From: Nemertoderma westbladi | Taxonomy: Eukaryota; Xenacoelomorpha; Nemertodermatida; Nemertodermatidae | DNA length: 49,338 nucleotides | Assembly: GCA_032718475.1 (NCBI GenBank) | Contig: JAUCBJ010000989.1 | Span: forward strand, 64,001 to 113,338 | Direction: 5' to 3' | In this document: positions 34,801 to 43,047 of the stretch, one piece after another | How the letters are laid out: each line of letters starts with the position of its first letter | How positions within the stretch are numbered: position 1 is the first letter of the stretch | Notes under the pieces: generated by a model | Databases searched by the model: none | What the model saw: only the letters and a program-made list of their open reading frames with translations | Told to the model about the DNA's origin: nothing | Translations under genes and position numbers: made by a program

Positions 34801-37051
34801 CAACAACAAGTTGAAAGTTCCTCGAGCGGAGTTAAAAGCGGCTCTATACGCTACAGCCATCGGCCGGAATGTAACAGAACAGATTGACTATCCATTAGAG
34901 AAAACTGTCTATTGGACCGACGCTTTACTCGTGTTAGAGTATATAACCAATGAAGTCTGTCAGTTCAGCGTCTTCGTTACCAACAGGGTAGCCATCATAC
35001 TTAGTCGCACGACGATGGACCAATGGAGACATTGCCCCGGAACGATTAATCCAGCAGACATCGCTTCCAGGGGAGCGACTCCAAAGGAATTGGTAAATAC
35101 TCCCGAATGGTTAGGAGGACCCGACTTTCTCTACAGAGAAGAAGAAGAATGGCCTCCCCATCTCACAACAGCAGAGATCAGACAGGCCAAGGGAGCGGAG
35201 AAAGTTAAACCCAAAACTCGAGCGAGTAAATCGAAGTTGTTTAAACCTGCGGTTGATCTATCTGTATTATTTACTTCCGGAGAGGATGCTTTGGATCAGA
35301 AACCCACCGCCACGACTAAAGAAGTCTTGGAAATCCGTGACAAGGATTGGAAATCTGGAATACCAGATATCGCGCAAGGACTCTCACCCCTCTTGCAGAG
35401 AGCGATACGTCACTACAGCTCCTGGAATCGGCTCTGTAAAGCCGTCACCTATTTAAAACGATGTTTTCATCATCGTTACTCCGGGACAAAGACCAATAGT
35501 GATGATGCTCCATCAACATCTGCACGAGTCCATGTTGTTAAAGATCTTCCCCAATACAAGGTATCCGACAGGTTTCTAAAGGAGAAGATCAGTTACCAGG
35601 AGCATGATGAAACCAACAAACAGATGCTGAGACTCCTACAATGTTATGAGGATTCCGATAAGTATTTCCTGTTGTTAAGAAATCCACAGATGCGCTTAAG
35701 GGATCGCTTCTCTAGTACCATGATAGATGGGTTAATACGTGTTGGAGGTAGGCTGACCAACGCCCCATTATCCTTTGACACCAAATTTCCCATACTCATT
35801 AGAAATCTTGACATACAAATCAAGATGATTGTAGATGTTCATAGCAAACTGTACCATGCTGGTAGAGAACGAGTTCTGAGCGAAATTCGAACTCGCTACT
35901 ATTTTTATAAACCCCGTAGGGCTCTGAACCAAGTTCTTAGGAACTGCATACCCTGTAGGAAAGCATTCAGTAGGCCTTTAACACAGCGAGAGGCAGAATT
36001 ACCTAGGGAAAGAGTAAGCTTCTATGAACCACCCTTTACTAATACCGGTGTGGATTTATTTGGCCCTATTGAAGTATATCGTGCCCGGACTATAGTCAAG
36101 AGATGGTGTGTCATCTTCGTTTGTATGACTTGTAGAGCTATCCATCTCGATATGGTAAACGATCTATCCACCAACAGCTTCGTGTTGAGTTTACGACGAC
36201 AGATTGCTCGCTTCGGAACCAGTAACACGATGAGATCGGATAAGGGAACGAACTTCATTGGCGCCAACAACGAAATTCAAGCTTACGTAAAGGACTGGAA
36301 CAAAAGACAGGTGGACGATCAGCTAAGGATAACAGCGTCTAGCTGGACCTTCAACGCCGCCGACGCCCCTTGGTGGGGAGGAAGTTGGGAGAGATTGATT
36401 AGGAGCGTGAAGACTGCGTTCCACTTTATTGTGCCTTGTCGCGCTTATCTCACCGACGAACTATTGCGGACGTTAATGGAGGAAATCGCCGCCTATCTCA
36501 ACGAAAGACCGCTTATGCCAGTCTCTTCAAGTCCTGATTCCCTGGAAGCGCTAACACCCGCGCACTTTCTACTGAAGAAACCCGTAGCCATGCTCCCACG
36601 ATCGGAGATCACAGACGGAGACGAGTACTGCCGTCGAACCTGGCAACTTATGCAGTTGCTATCCCGTCGTTTCGCTGACCATTTCGAGAAACATTACCTG
36701 CCCACTCTACAACTTCGAACTAAGTGGTTTGCGCAGCAAGAAAACGTCAGCGCTGGAGACATGGTGCTTATTGTGGACCCCGATCTCCCACGTAAGCGAT
36801 GGCAAACAGGACGTATCATCGAGACTCATATCTCGAGCGATGGTTTGGTGCGATCAGTAGAGCTCGTCGTCATGCGACGTAACTTTAAGAAACCAGGGAT
36901 AGTCTTTGAGACTCAACAGCTCAATCGCCCAGTGGGTCGTTTATGTTTACTGGAAAGAGACAGAGAGCTCTCCGGAAACTATGGAAGACAAGAAACTCTT
37001 CCCACGACCACTTCCCTAATCCAACCGACATCTAGGGACTCCCCAACTTAA
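28856..37051 (+). CDS. BEL-2 Gag-Pol polyprotein
   Basis: 2731 codons in one frame, ATG 28856 to TAA. N-terminal Ser/Glu-rich part; Ala-rich coiled coil of AEAERKAAEAERKAA type at about 395-485; Pao-type Gag domain (DUF1759-like) at about 815-1000; three Cys/His knuckles from C1101, C1134 and C1153; aspartic protease DSGS at 1276; reverse transcriptase about 1590-1800 with YMDD at 1771-1774; RNase H with GDAS at 1951; integrase HH-CC finger about 2329-2370 and core D2400, D2462, E2512 (GGSWE); C-terminal chromatin-like part (DUF5641-like) about 2610-2715. This order is that of BEL/Pao. All catalytic motifs are present, so the element may be active. Six or more in-frame matches to a splice-donor consensus occur in codons about 1000-1440. 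Confidence 0.97.
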   Translation: MSDTKQNLSDSLLDVTICDSDRGVEPSSRKFSSPPTVRKVIPPVVIKEPRLVQHRRSIIGTRAQVKRDKEAAEQQQPASQELTSQRPNSSSSEDTVELTPERGAKMMDAVYSDPLLILPAAVLTRLLIAVEEHQIDWARSQRSTRDSYAGYTREELKSMVESQWNFPGPGLPFDLSEAAWEDIHLMGVAKETIDPAVWKRSAAGYAQGFFSSMERVKGKLFQQPQGPQEQGQLLYQVRERILQIRLILSAFEEASKRRQDTSLQVAVKTWFQRVSLQVQGTAQWKAQLEERSTHGESTDATFSQVESEATAEKPHKRDAIDIYLSDYQRFLGDDELRRRLDGLSPNSEGTQRVLDAIDVEMRAANQAKFDEQLRLTRVQEEQVKKKRIEDRKKAAVVAAEAKRKAVAAEAAAEAKAAEAERKAAAAAAEAKAAEAERKAAEAERKAAEAAAAAEAKAAEAERKAAEAERKAAEAVADAERRATEETTQLELENIQENQDCINKQLTASNMQMMNRSTPKRQGYTSSEEGDTTDTEGKGNRSRLSRRKRTFHRQKLPDLPPAVRRQLNNTNLGSTEPTDQTIKIERLPTIVDEPEIIRPVLEITPSVIDTPVLPETTSKFPLHSTKLPVPRRTAQETVQVLDPERNIHNLSPVVPRPPATTLATPASAVEWVDERRRGMDLLLGQMQETVQQFKGTVRESRLELQEVQQSIALERDKLVNTQRGIPPPSVTMCQPVRSEVSHAQGVEPTRIYTASEVETPIVNPIKGNYRPVDNDIPYRTDHNPRNLYTDNSILNNTMAQESFTRQMARTEARQAVKVGEIVKFNGDEMKWLPFNEYYKDNIQNSVLSNGEKLRYLIECLEGSPKLMALKFIGHPDGLRQVWDTLNIRYGNRNNIAGYLYAKLVAPRKFISSGIIEFSDEIQEICRQLDWLGKSQEYQNAMVIRAVASTLPKGGVGTRWDKKVLYMMEQQRRDPTMADLMSFLDGEVKLQLLKLSREKTPENKVSEKPVSRRKVTPVCYTDDGESQTSQGEDSGKDTDRSYYVNKMPKDQVSKFKSRANDRREQVRKTPPTSPKRIPVRKPEEKASVHNVTQIKVSNIKPKCALCDGTHRLNMCDEFLKKSLTERREVMWDKRLCYNCLRQGHQRRTCYSDIRCAKCGAKHHILLHAEFDRNSPNQVSDSELHVQFSDVNDTDQSEMEGFYTDEFSDENESCYMINTAVYRALTYEKDTDSDFTLTTSERQPSWKEPSSNVGIREFPVVQVRVHGPKRSYVVNALLDSGSTGTFIDKELAEDIFAGQPKFQTKLNMSGIMQVWKSTITADYYVGALSTPQDELGEHSIRSVKMVAIKNFATTQADLYNWDEDESIQHLNIPRFQTDYPGVQILIGQNAHEALETLEKRPAQPQPLQTYAVRTRVGWYFTGPSRRTLRERLPPESVYQVSEWEDDTSEGDDLTEGTPYSSDNDDVHQLFDEENTIDLLKENEAWQNQVNLCQLLYPSEREAYNDELNDVIERCNAKTRDEHAVRFFTQEAVEPNSYDKALSVEEERAKQIQETTTRFLKDQGRYEVGLPFRKKEPKFINNRPLAEKRIAQLHRRLTANSSAKAMYQTQLEKFISKGYAERVPEETPVTERTYYLTHHYVPKPGKPHEVRVVFDGSALYMGQSLNSELLPGPNLLQSLLGILLRLRQYSIAFASDIEGMFLQVKVLDRDRDSLRFLWWPEGDLNQKPVEYWMTIQAFGIISSPSNACSVVRTTAEDNREAFSKEVIDNIKRDIYMDDNLKSLPSVEEAIEVAKGTVECLKRGGFRLTKFTSNSREFLESIPAEDRGAKDLDLIKDDLPETKTLGLKWDTERDILFFQLKQRDNPVRTKRICLSILSTYFDPLGFISPVILIARSLVQQMWLENHSWDDPLKGELLKKWMKWEDSLPAIEDFIISRSYFGHVLPTYSYQLHVFGDASDMGIGIVAYLRVETPDGIKVALVTSKALINNKLKVPRAELKAALYATAIGRNVTEQIDYPLEKTVYWTDALLVLEYITNEVCQFSVFVTNRVAIILSRTTMDQWRHCPGTINPADIASRGATPKELVNTPEWLGGPDFLYREEEEWPPHLTTAEIRQAKGAEKVKPKTRASKSKLFKPAVDLSVLFTSGEDALDQKPTATTKEVLEIRDKDWKSGIPDIAQGLSPLLQRAIRHYSSWNRLCKAVTYLKRCFHHRYSGTKTNSDDAPSTSARVHVVKDLPQYKVSDRFLKEKISYQEHDETNKQMLRLLQCYEDSDKYFLLLRNPQMRLRDRFSSTMIDGLIRVGGRLTNAPLSFDTKFPILIRNLDIQIKMIVDVHSKLYHAGRERVLSEIRTRYYFYKPRRALNQVLRNCIPCRKAFSRPLTQREAELPRERVSFYEPPFTNTGVDLFGPIEVYRARTIVKRWCVIFVCMTCRAIHLDMVNDLSTNSFVLSLRRQIARFGTSNTMRSDKGTNFIGANNEIQAYVKDWNKRQVDDQLRITASSWTFNAADAPWWGGSWERLIRSVKTAFHFIVPCRAYLTDELLRTLMEEIAAYLNERPLMPVSSSPDSLEALTPAHFLLKKPVAMLPRSEITDGDEYCRRTWQLMQLLSRRFADHFEKHYLPTLQLRTKWFAQQENVSAGDMVLIVDPDLPRKRWQTGRIIETHISSDGLVRSVELVVMRRNFKKPGIVFETQQLNRPVGRLCLLERDRELSGNYGRQETLPTTTSLIQPTSRDSPT

Positions 37052-38701
37052 TATCGTTCGGAGTGGGCGTGTGACTCTATTATTTTATATTATTTTATTA
37101 TTTTTATATTTATGTATGTATTACTATGTAATTTTATTATAATCGTTTTATTTAATTTAGTAGAATATTATTTAGCGATTATTTTGTAGAATAGTGCAAT
37201 ATATTCGTGTTTATTACGTACGTAATTACTTATATTATATTTAGTGCGACGGCGAGAAATAATTCTTTTTCTCTTTCCTTACTGTCCGTATTATATTATA
37301 AATACGTAACTACAGTAAGATGACATGTCCGTACTTATTAAAGTACAATAAAGCCACTACTATATTTAAGTATTATTGGTAGGCAGAGTATTAGGAATGC
37401 AAAGTTCAGATCCTCGTGTCTCGGCTAAACCAAGCTCTGGGTAGACCTTGGAAACGACTTGCCTCTTCACACTGACATTGCTTCGTGCGATATTGCTCTC
37501 ATACCGTATATTAAATAATACATATAGTAGCGTGATGTCCCTTTAACAGTAGCGTATAACGCAAAATAAATCTGTTAAACCCTTTGACCATCTGTAATTC
37601 TAGTCGATTAAGATATCGCGGCACCCACCGATACACTTTAAAGACAAATTCTAGAATCAGTGGTTAACGTCCCCAGACAAGTTCTGGAATAAATCGGTGC
37701 CCATCTCAAATATTAATTATTTAATATTTGCAAATCTAATAAATCAAAATCTGTAAAATTCAGATCCTTCAACAATTCTAGTCAATTAAGATATCGTAGC
37801 ATTTACCGATATTCTTAAAAAGACAATTGTCATAGAATTAAGGATCTTGTGTCCCCAGACATGTTCTAGAATCAAAATATGTCCATTTAATTATCAAATA
37901 ATAAGATTTCAGGGAATAAATTTAAATTCATGCCTTTTAATGAATTTAATAAATTGCCATTTTTACGCAATTTATAACATTCCCAAAATTCCATTAATTA
38001 ATAGATCAAGGGAGCGGAGATTTATTTTATTATGCATATGAGTGTGCGAAAGTCTCCCAAACATAGTCAATAGCCGATAAAATTCATAAAGTCATGTATA
38101 AAACAGAACATTGACTATTAAAGAATACTATTAAATAACATCCCAGATCTGTATGCATTGGAATTACCCTAATTCTACCGCTAGCTTTGCATAATGTCAC
38201 CATAGCAACAACCACGCTAGAATTAGAATTGAGTTAAAAGAACAATAGAAAGCTTGTCCCATTGAATAGCATAGGGAATAAATAGCGCACTACTAGTATC
38301 CAAGGATACATAATAATACAGTGACATTCTGGAAGGCATTGACTAACGGACAAATGGCCCGAATGTGCGTAGTTGTGACCAGTTGTGTGGTATTTGTGAG
38401 TTTATAGGTGAATGTTACTGCTAAAGTGTGTTTACAGTAGCTAGTCGCAATCGTAAAAGTAACCTAACTCTCCAAGGAAAACCTGAAGTACATCTAAGCC
38501 TTTGGGACGGACAGTTGAGTGACTTGTGCCGGTTATCGTTGTCGTTGTACGGCTACGTCGTTGGCGAAAGTATAGCGACAGCGGTACATCGGCGCTGAGA
38601 ATCTCATACTGTCCGGGGGCAAGGGAGAAGTAGGCAGCGACGCCCGCTCGCCTAATAAATATATAAACTCATTATAATATTGGTGAACTCGTATAGCAGA
38701 T
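37052..38701 (+). promoter_or_regulatory. BEL-2 spacer between pol and the accessory ORFs
   Basis: 1.65 kb, AT-rich to about 38330 and GC-richer after. Two imperfect direct units (about 37590-37700 and 37774-37885) share ATTCTAGTC.ATTAAGATATCG and GTCCCCAGACA.GTTCT.GAAT. TTCTRGAA, the core of a heat-shock element, occurs at 37649, 37682, 37864 and 38327. The last 30 bp before the next ATG end in TATAGCAG|AT, a possible splice acceptor. It could be a second promoter, an intron or both; nothing in it codes for protein that I can see. Confidence 0.5.
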
Positions 38702-38893
38702 ATGACTGAATTAATAGAAGATGATCTTGGTATCAGGGAGAGATATATTCTACCTTTACAAGCGTTTGTCGATAGCTTGATACGCGGCGACGCTGATCCA
38801 ACTACTACGGAGGACGATGGTCGTTATATCGAACCGCCAATGTCCCAGGAGCAACTTACGCGTGAATTGGACTATAGAAAATTCACATCGTAA
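38702..38893 (+). CDS. BEL-2 accessory ORF A (63 aa)
   Basis: Starts ATGACTGAATTAATAG, acidic (MTELIEDDLGIRERY, TTTEDDGRYIEPP), ends at TAA 38891-38893. It overlaps ORF B by 113 nt of open frame. The peptide reads naturally up to its stop, and ORF B reads naturally from just before that point (HRNGTYMDF), so A is probably the N-terminus of a longer protein reached by a +1 frameshift, or by splicing. No domain recognised; no signal peptide. Confidence 0.5.
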   Translation: MTELIEDDLGIRERYILPLQAFVDSLIRGDADPTTTEDDGRYIEPPMSQEQLTRELDYRKFTS

Positions 38894-39728
38894 TGGTACA
38901 TATATGGACTTCTTGACCACTGGTCATCCTATTGATTTACACGACACCGACGATGTCGATACCGAAAGGGAAATGGTTTTATTTAAATATCATACCCAGC
39001 GGAGTCGAAACGATAAATCGAGAATAGAACACGAGAACTCTATTCGAAATAAGCTCGAAAGAGAAGACGTTGAAGAACCTGATAAACGTAGCGGCTTCAA
39101 CGAATATCTAGAATTTCTAAGAGAGACCTATCTCAATGTTGCCAGTCAACAAAACCTCGAAACTCGATATCCCCAAGGTATACATCCAGATCCTATAATG
39201 GAACTCAAACGGCTCTATTTTACGATGATGTATCTTACCGCCGATCGACCCCTACCTGTCGTTCCAGATAGCTTCGAACAGATGGAGGAATATTGTAAAA
39301 CTGGAGAGCGATCACCCGCGTTTCCCCTTCAAGACATGCGTCTTTGGTATTACTGTGACGAATGCCCTAGACCTAACCAGCAGATCGAAAGGCATAAACA
39401 TCCGCGGAGACGTTGCGCTAAACACAGTTTTACGCGATATACTTATGGGAGTTTCGAGCGAAACCTTTTCGATGTATCACCTACGGTCGCGCGCCTTAAA
39501 CGATCATTGAACAAACCCATGATCAGAGTTCCGGAATACTCGGTCAGACCTCCTCATTCCCAAGTGATACCTCAAACTCTAGATCCTAATAGTATTACGG
39601 ATCCTCCCGAACTGTACTCACTGTTCAAAGATCTAGTGTTACCTGAACAGTTGATTGGGGGCACTCCGGTAGTGGGTTCGTTGGATATTCGCCAACCTTA
39701 CCTTGCTGGACTAGGACGCGGTCAATAA
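38817..39728 (+). CDS. BEL-2 accessory ORF B (303 aa)
   Basis: The frame is open from 38781 and has an ATG at 38817, inside ORF A and one base ahead in frame. Its first 35 codons probably are not used as such. The rest is charged, with a possible metal site YYCDECP...H.HPRRRCAKH (about residues 178-204). It ends at TAA 39726-39728. ORF C opens in the next +1 frame only 12 nt earlier. No known family recognised. No hydrophobic segment long enough to span a membrane. Lies within the LTRs, transcribed in the same sense as gag-pol. Confidence 0.65.
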   Translation: MVVISNRQCPRSNLRVNWTIENSHRNGTYMDFLTTGHPIDLHDTDDVDTEREMVLFKYHTQRSRNDKSRIEHENSIRNKLEREDVEEPDKRSGFNEYLEFLRETYLNVASQQNLETRYPQGIHPDPIMELKRLYFTMMYLTADRPLPVVPDSFEQMEEYCKTGERSPAFPLQDMRLWYYCDECPRPNQQIERHKHPRRRCAKHSFTRYTYGSFERNLFDVSPTVARLKRSLNKPMIRVPEYSVRPPHSQVIPQTLDPNSITDPPELYSLFKDLVLPEQLIGGTPVVGSLDIRQPYLAGLGRGQ

Positions 39729-42700
39729 TCTAATAATCACCGTCAATAATCATCTAATATCACCGTTTAACCCCTACAACCGTCCTGGCCTCCCCCCGAT
39801 CCAACCTGTAACAGAAGTCGAAGAGAGCGTGATACGAAATGCATTGGACGCTATTCGGCAGAAAATCGGAAAGGGAACTTACGATTGCTTGGAGAAACGT
39901 AAATTGCAACAACAAATACAAGCGGTGAAAGAACTAGCTTTACCACAGTTCGATAGAGAAATACAGAATCTAGAGGAGGACATCGAACGTGGACGAACCT
40001 ACTCCTTGCAGGAATTCCTGGACGAGCGCTTGCAACAACAAGCTGAGGAAAATCAGCTCGAGGAGAGACATATAGAGCTGACTGAGAGGGAAGAAGCTGC
40101 TTTAGCCCAACCAGAAACTCAAATTCTCGTGACGGATCTCTATTCCAAAACGATCCTCCACCCCTCGATGGTTCCTCATTTTAAAGACAAGCTCTTTGCT
40201 ACGGTACAGCCTCAACCGGTTAATACTGATCTTAGATCTCACGAGCTCATTGCTGACGCTCCTATGATACAACGTCCACCCATCGCGGCTGCTCGTGTCG
40301 ATGGTGTACTTGTTGAGCCTCCGGACAATAGAGCGGATCTAGTCCGTCGCATGGTACACGATGTTAACATACGCGCTAGACCTTTGCCGGACTCATTTTA
40401 TGGAATTAAGGATCATCCTTATTACGTCAATTTAAAGCAATATTACATGGTAAAACCAGAAGATCCTACGCATAGTCTGAAGTTTCTACCATTGATCAAT
40501 CCTCTCGACCTCGTCGAACTCGAACAACTACAAAAACATCTAGATCAGCTAGTTAAACTAAACTCATTTCGAAAACCATATAATATTTCCAGAATAGAGA
40601 AAGAAATATTACCTCCGTACAATCTTGATGGATTCATTAAAACTAGATTGGTACACTGGAATCTTGACGTGTTATTCGAGGAAGAAAGAATAAAACGATA
40701 TGGAGATGTGGAAACCTATACTACACAATGCTTAAAGTATAGAGATTTACCCAATGCTAGCGAATGCGCTACTTTGTGGCATCCAGTGGGAATGACTCTC
40801 GAAAACGCCACTAAAGAATGGAACGAGACTCTTAACGTTATCGAGATGTATGGCGTTGTTACTTATGACAACGAAGGTAGCGTTCCGGTGGGAGAAATAG
40901 GAACTACGCGAATGATACATATACGAGGACTCGCTGGTTCTACCCACGTATTCACTCGAGCGTGTTCTGACGTGATTGATTATTCTTTTGAAACTCTTAC
41001 GGAGATACAAAAGAAACTTCGACATGGACAATTCGAACTCGCGCAGCGTTACGTCACCGACACCGAACGCAAACCGGCCATGGGTATCGATGGATCGATG
41101 TTACCCCAACCTGTACTCGCAATGTTGTTTAACGAAAGAATTCTAAAAATCGGCTCAGCTGTTTATGGAGATCTCCAAAACGACTTCCGGAATATGGAGA
41201 ACATTCCATACCCTTTCGTTGATACTCAGCTGATTGCTCCTTGGGCCGAAGGCCGAGGTTTCTTTCGCACTATGTATGCCAATACACCCAGCGGCATTAC
41301 TAAAGTACAACGGACATCCATCGGACATCTTGCCTTTCAAGAATATGGTTGGAATTTCAAAGTTGGAAATCCTATAAATTACCAGCAAGTATATGGAGAT
41401 CATTACTCCCGTTTATATTTTGATGGACCATTAACTGCGCCTGGTGCCGTATATAGCTTTATGAGTGTTCCACTTCGCCCTTCCTTAGCTATATACACGA
41501 TCTTTGAAAACGCAGCACTTGCCGGTTGGCTAGCCGATGTGTGCAGTCGTACCATACGCGCTCACCCGTTAATACTTGGAACTAAACTCGCCAAGTTAGA
41601 CGAACACAATAAGTTCATACGTTTCGAATGTTTCCGGCGCTTTCTGACTCCGTTCCGTAACGTCGATAGTCAGTTCAAAGATCGCGCGCTGACCAAGCTC
41701 AGTCTTAGAGACTCAGCTGCGGAGAAACTGAGTAGCGCTGGATTTGCCGTGTTTCAAGACATTTGTATACAGAACTCACATTCATCCGTTATACAAAGAC
41801 CCCGAATACCTACAGGTTATTCTGTCGTGGAAATACAGACAGTGGGTCCACTTACGGAAACCGACGCACCAACTTCGTCTATGCAGCTGGAGGATGAACC
41901 AGTATGCTTGGAATCCGAAGCGATTCAACCTACGGCTTCTCGGAGCAGTGACAATGATTATGTCATAGAGTGGTATCAAGGTCCACAGCGTCTCACAGCG
42001 TACGATTATCGACACGCCAACTACGTTTCCCGAAAACGTTGTCGATTATGCGCATCGAGAGACCACTTCACTCCTCTAGACTCGAGCGTACCTTGTTCCT
42101 ATTTCCTCGAACAACCGATGATGGAAATATATTGTGCTTATTGCCGGCTTAATAACTCTCATATATTTGCCGTCTGCCCACAATTTATGACTCAATGTCA
42201 CTACTGTCAACTTAAAGGACATGAAAGTTACAATTGTCCCTTTAATCGCGATTTAGAGAGCGTAGACGAGATGATCACCCTGCGATACATCCGAGCTTGG
42301 GAAGCGAACGCCGATTTACATTGCGAATCCCGACATCGCTATTACCCTGGACGAGCTTACGAGGGAGTTTACGCGTTCCATCCTTATCTATTCGCGTCGA
42401 TTGAACAGAAAACACGCGTACCAAGTTACGAGTTAATGAAGCGTGTTGGTGAGTGTATTTCCACCAAGTTTGTCAGGAAATACCTTAGAAACGTTAACCC
42501 TAATGATATAACCACATATCACCTGATCAATTTTATCCGTCAGGACCCTGAGTATGGCGACATCTTTGTGAACTCGCATCCTGAACTACAGGAAATATCT
42601 CGGCGACCATATGCATATCGAACCCAAGAACGCGAGCTGGAGAGAACCATTAAACCGAGAAAGTTCCTCACCACTCACGGTCCACCCACCGCTAGTGTCC

Positions 42701-42969
42701 AGACGACCCGTCAAGGACCCGTAGGAGCTGCTGTCCTGAGACGCGCTCTAAAGGCCGTTAGACCTCACTCCGCTGAGGTTGATATTAATCAACCAGGTAC
42801 TTCGACCGGCGGGTATACCGATCGTAACCCTGCACCTTCTGATGCAATTATATTGCACCCTTCGCCTAGGAGCTACAGCCCTCCTCGTAAAGTGGCTCGC
42901 CCCAAAGAAAAAAGGACTCTTGCTAGCTTTAAAAAACTGCGTAAACGCCGTCCGCGCAAGAAAGACTAA
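39715..42969 (+). CDS. BEL-2 accessory ORF C (1046 aa), zinc-knuckle protein
   Basis: The open frame begins after TAG 39712-39714. No ATG occurs until about 40168, and the residue numbers here count from GTG 39829. Residues about 1-95 are a charged helical stretch (LQQQIQAVKEL, IQNLEEDIERG). A long middle part (100-700) has no recognised domain. Then three knuckles: C738-C741-H746-C756, C769-C772-H778-C783, C790-C793-H798-C803, the last a perfect C-x2-C-x4-H-x4-C. The C-terminus is basic (KKLRKRRPRKKD). This order resembles the Gag knuckles at 1101-1161. No signal peptide or transmembrane helix, so not a usual Env. Inferred: nucleic-acid-binding, Gag-like. It probably needs ORF B for its start. 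Confidence 0.75.
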   Translation, partial: DAVNNLIITVNNHLISPFNPYNRPGLPPIQPVTEVEESVIRNALDAIRQKIGKGTYDCLEKRKLQQQIQAVKELALPQFDREIQNLEEDIERGRTYSLQEFLDERLQQQAEENQLEERHIELTEREEAALAQPETQILVTDLYSKTILHPSMVPHFKDKLFATVQPQPVNTDLRSHELIADAPMIQRPPIAAARVDGVLVEPPDNRADLVRRMVHDVNIRARPLPDSFYGIKDHPYYVNLKQYYMVKPEDPTHSLKFLPLINPLDLVELEQLQKHLDQLVKLNSFRKPYNISRIEKEILPPYNLDGFIKTRLVHWNLDVLFEEERIKRYGDVETYTTQCLKYRDLPNASECATLWHPVGMTLENATKEWNETLNVIEMYGVVTYDNEGSVPVGEIGTTRMIHIRGLAGSTHVFTRACSDVIDYSFETLTEIQKKLRHGQFELAQRYVTDTERKPAMGIDGSMLPQPVLAMLFNERILKIGSAVYGDLQNDFRNMENIPYPFVDTQLIAPWAEGRGFFRTMYANTPSGITKVQRTSIGHLAFQEYGWNFKVGNPINYQQVYGDHYSRLYFDGPLTAPGAVYSFMSVPLRPSLAIYTIFENAALAGWLADVCSRTIRAHPLILGTKLAKLDEHNKFIRFECFRRFLTPFRNVDSQFKDRALTKLSLRDSAAEKLSSAGFAVFQDICIQNSHSSVIQRPRIPTGYSVVEIQTVGPLTETDAPTSSMQLEDEPVCLESEAIQPTASRSSDNDYVIEWYQGPQRLTAYDYRHANYVSRKRCRLCASRDHFTPLDSSVPCSYFLEQPMMEIYCAYCRLNNSHIFAVCPQFMTQCHYCQLKGHESYNCPFNRDLESVDEMITLRYIRAWEANADLHCESRHRYYPGRAYEGVYAFHPYLFASIEQKTRVPSYELMKRVGECISTKFVRKYLRNVNPNDITTYHLINFIRQDPEYGDIFVNSHPELQEISRRPYAYRTQERELERTIKPRKFLTTHGPPTASVQTTRQGPVGAAVLRRALKAVRPHSAEVDINQPGTSTGGYTDRNPAPSDAIILHPSPRSYSPPRKVARPKEKRTLASFKKLRKRRPRKKD
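39721..39814 (+). other. B-C junction: short duplication and possible 94-nt intron
   Basis: Two near copies of TCAATAATC..TAAT.ATCACCG lie side by side (39722-39742, 39743-39765). A GT at 39721 and an AG at 39813-39814 with C-rich sequence before it would bound a 94-nt intron whose removal joins frame B to frame C. The donor (CGCG|GTCAAT) is weak, so a +1 shift at the TAA is equally possible. Confidence 0.4.
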
Positions 42970-43037
42970 CTGTTTAGAGTATTTATGTATATTAGAAATT
43001 GTGATTTTGTATATTTTATAGACTTAAATCCCATTTT

Positions 43038-43047
43038 CTGGGAGCGG
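43038..43047 (+). other. Candidate BEL-2 polypurine tract
   Basis: CTGGGAGCGG just before the 3' LTR; short and interrupted by C. Confidence 0.4.

Noticed and set aside
39715-42969. ORF C as a retroviral-type envelope protein
   Set aside because: It is in the env position, but no signal peptide, no membrane-spanning segment and no furin-like site are visible; zinc knuckles and a basic tail argue for nucleic-acid binding.
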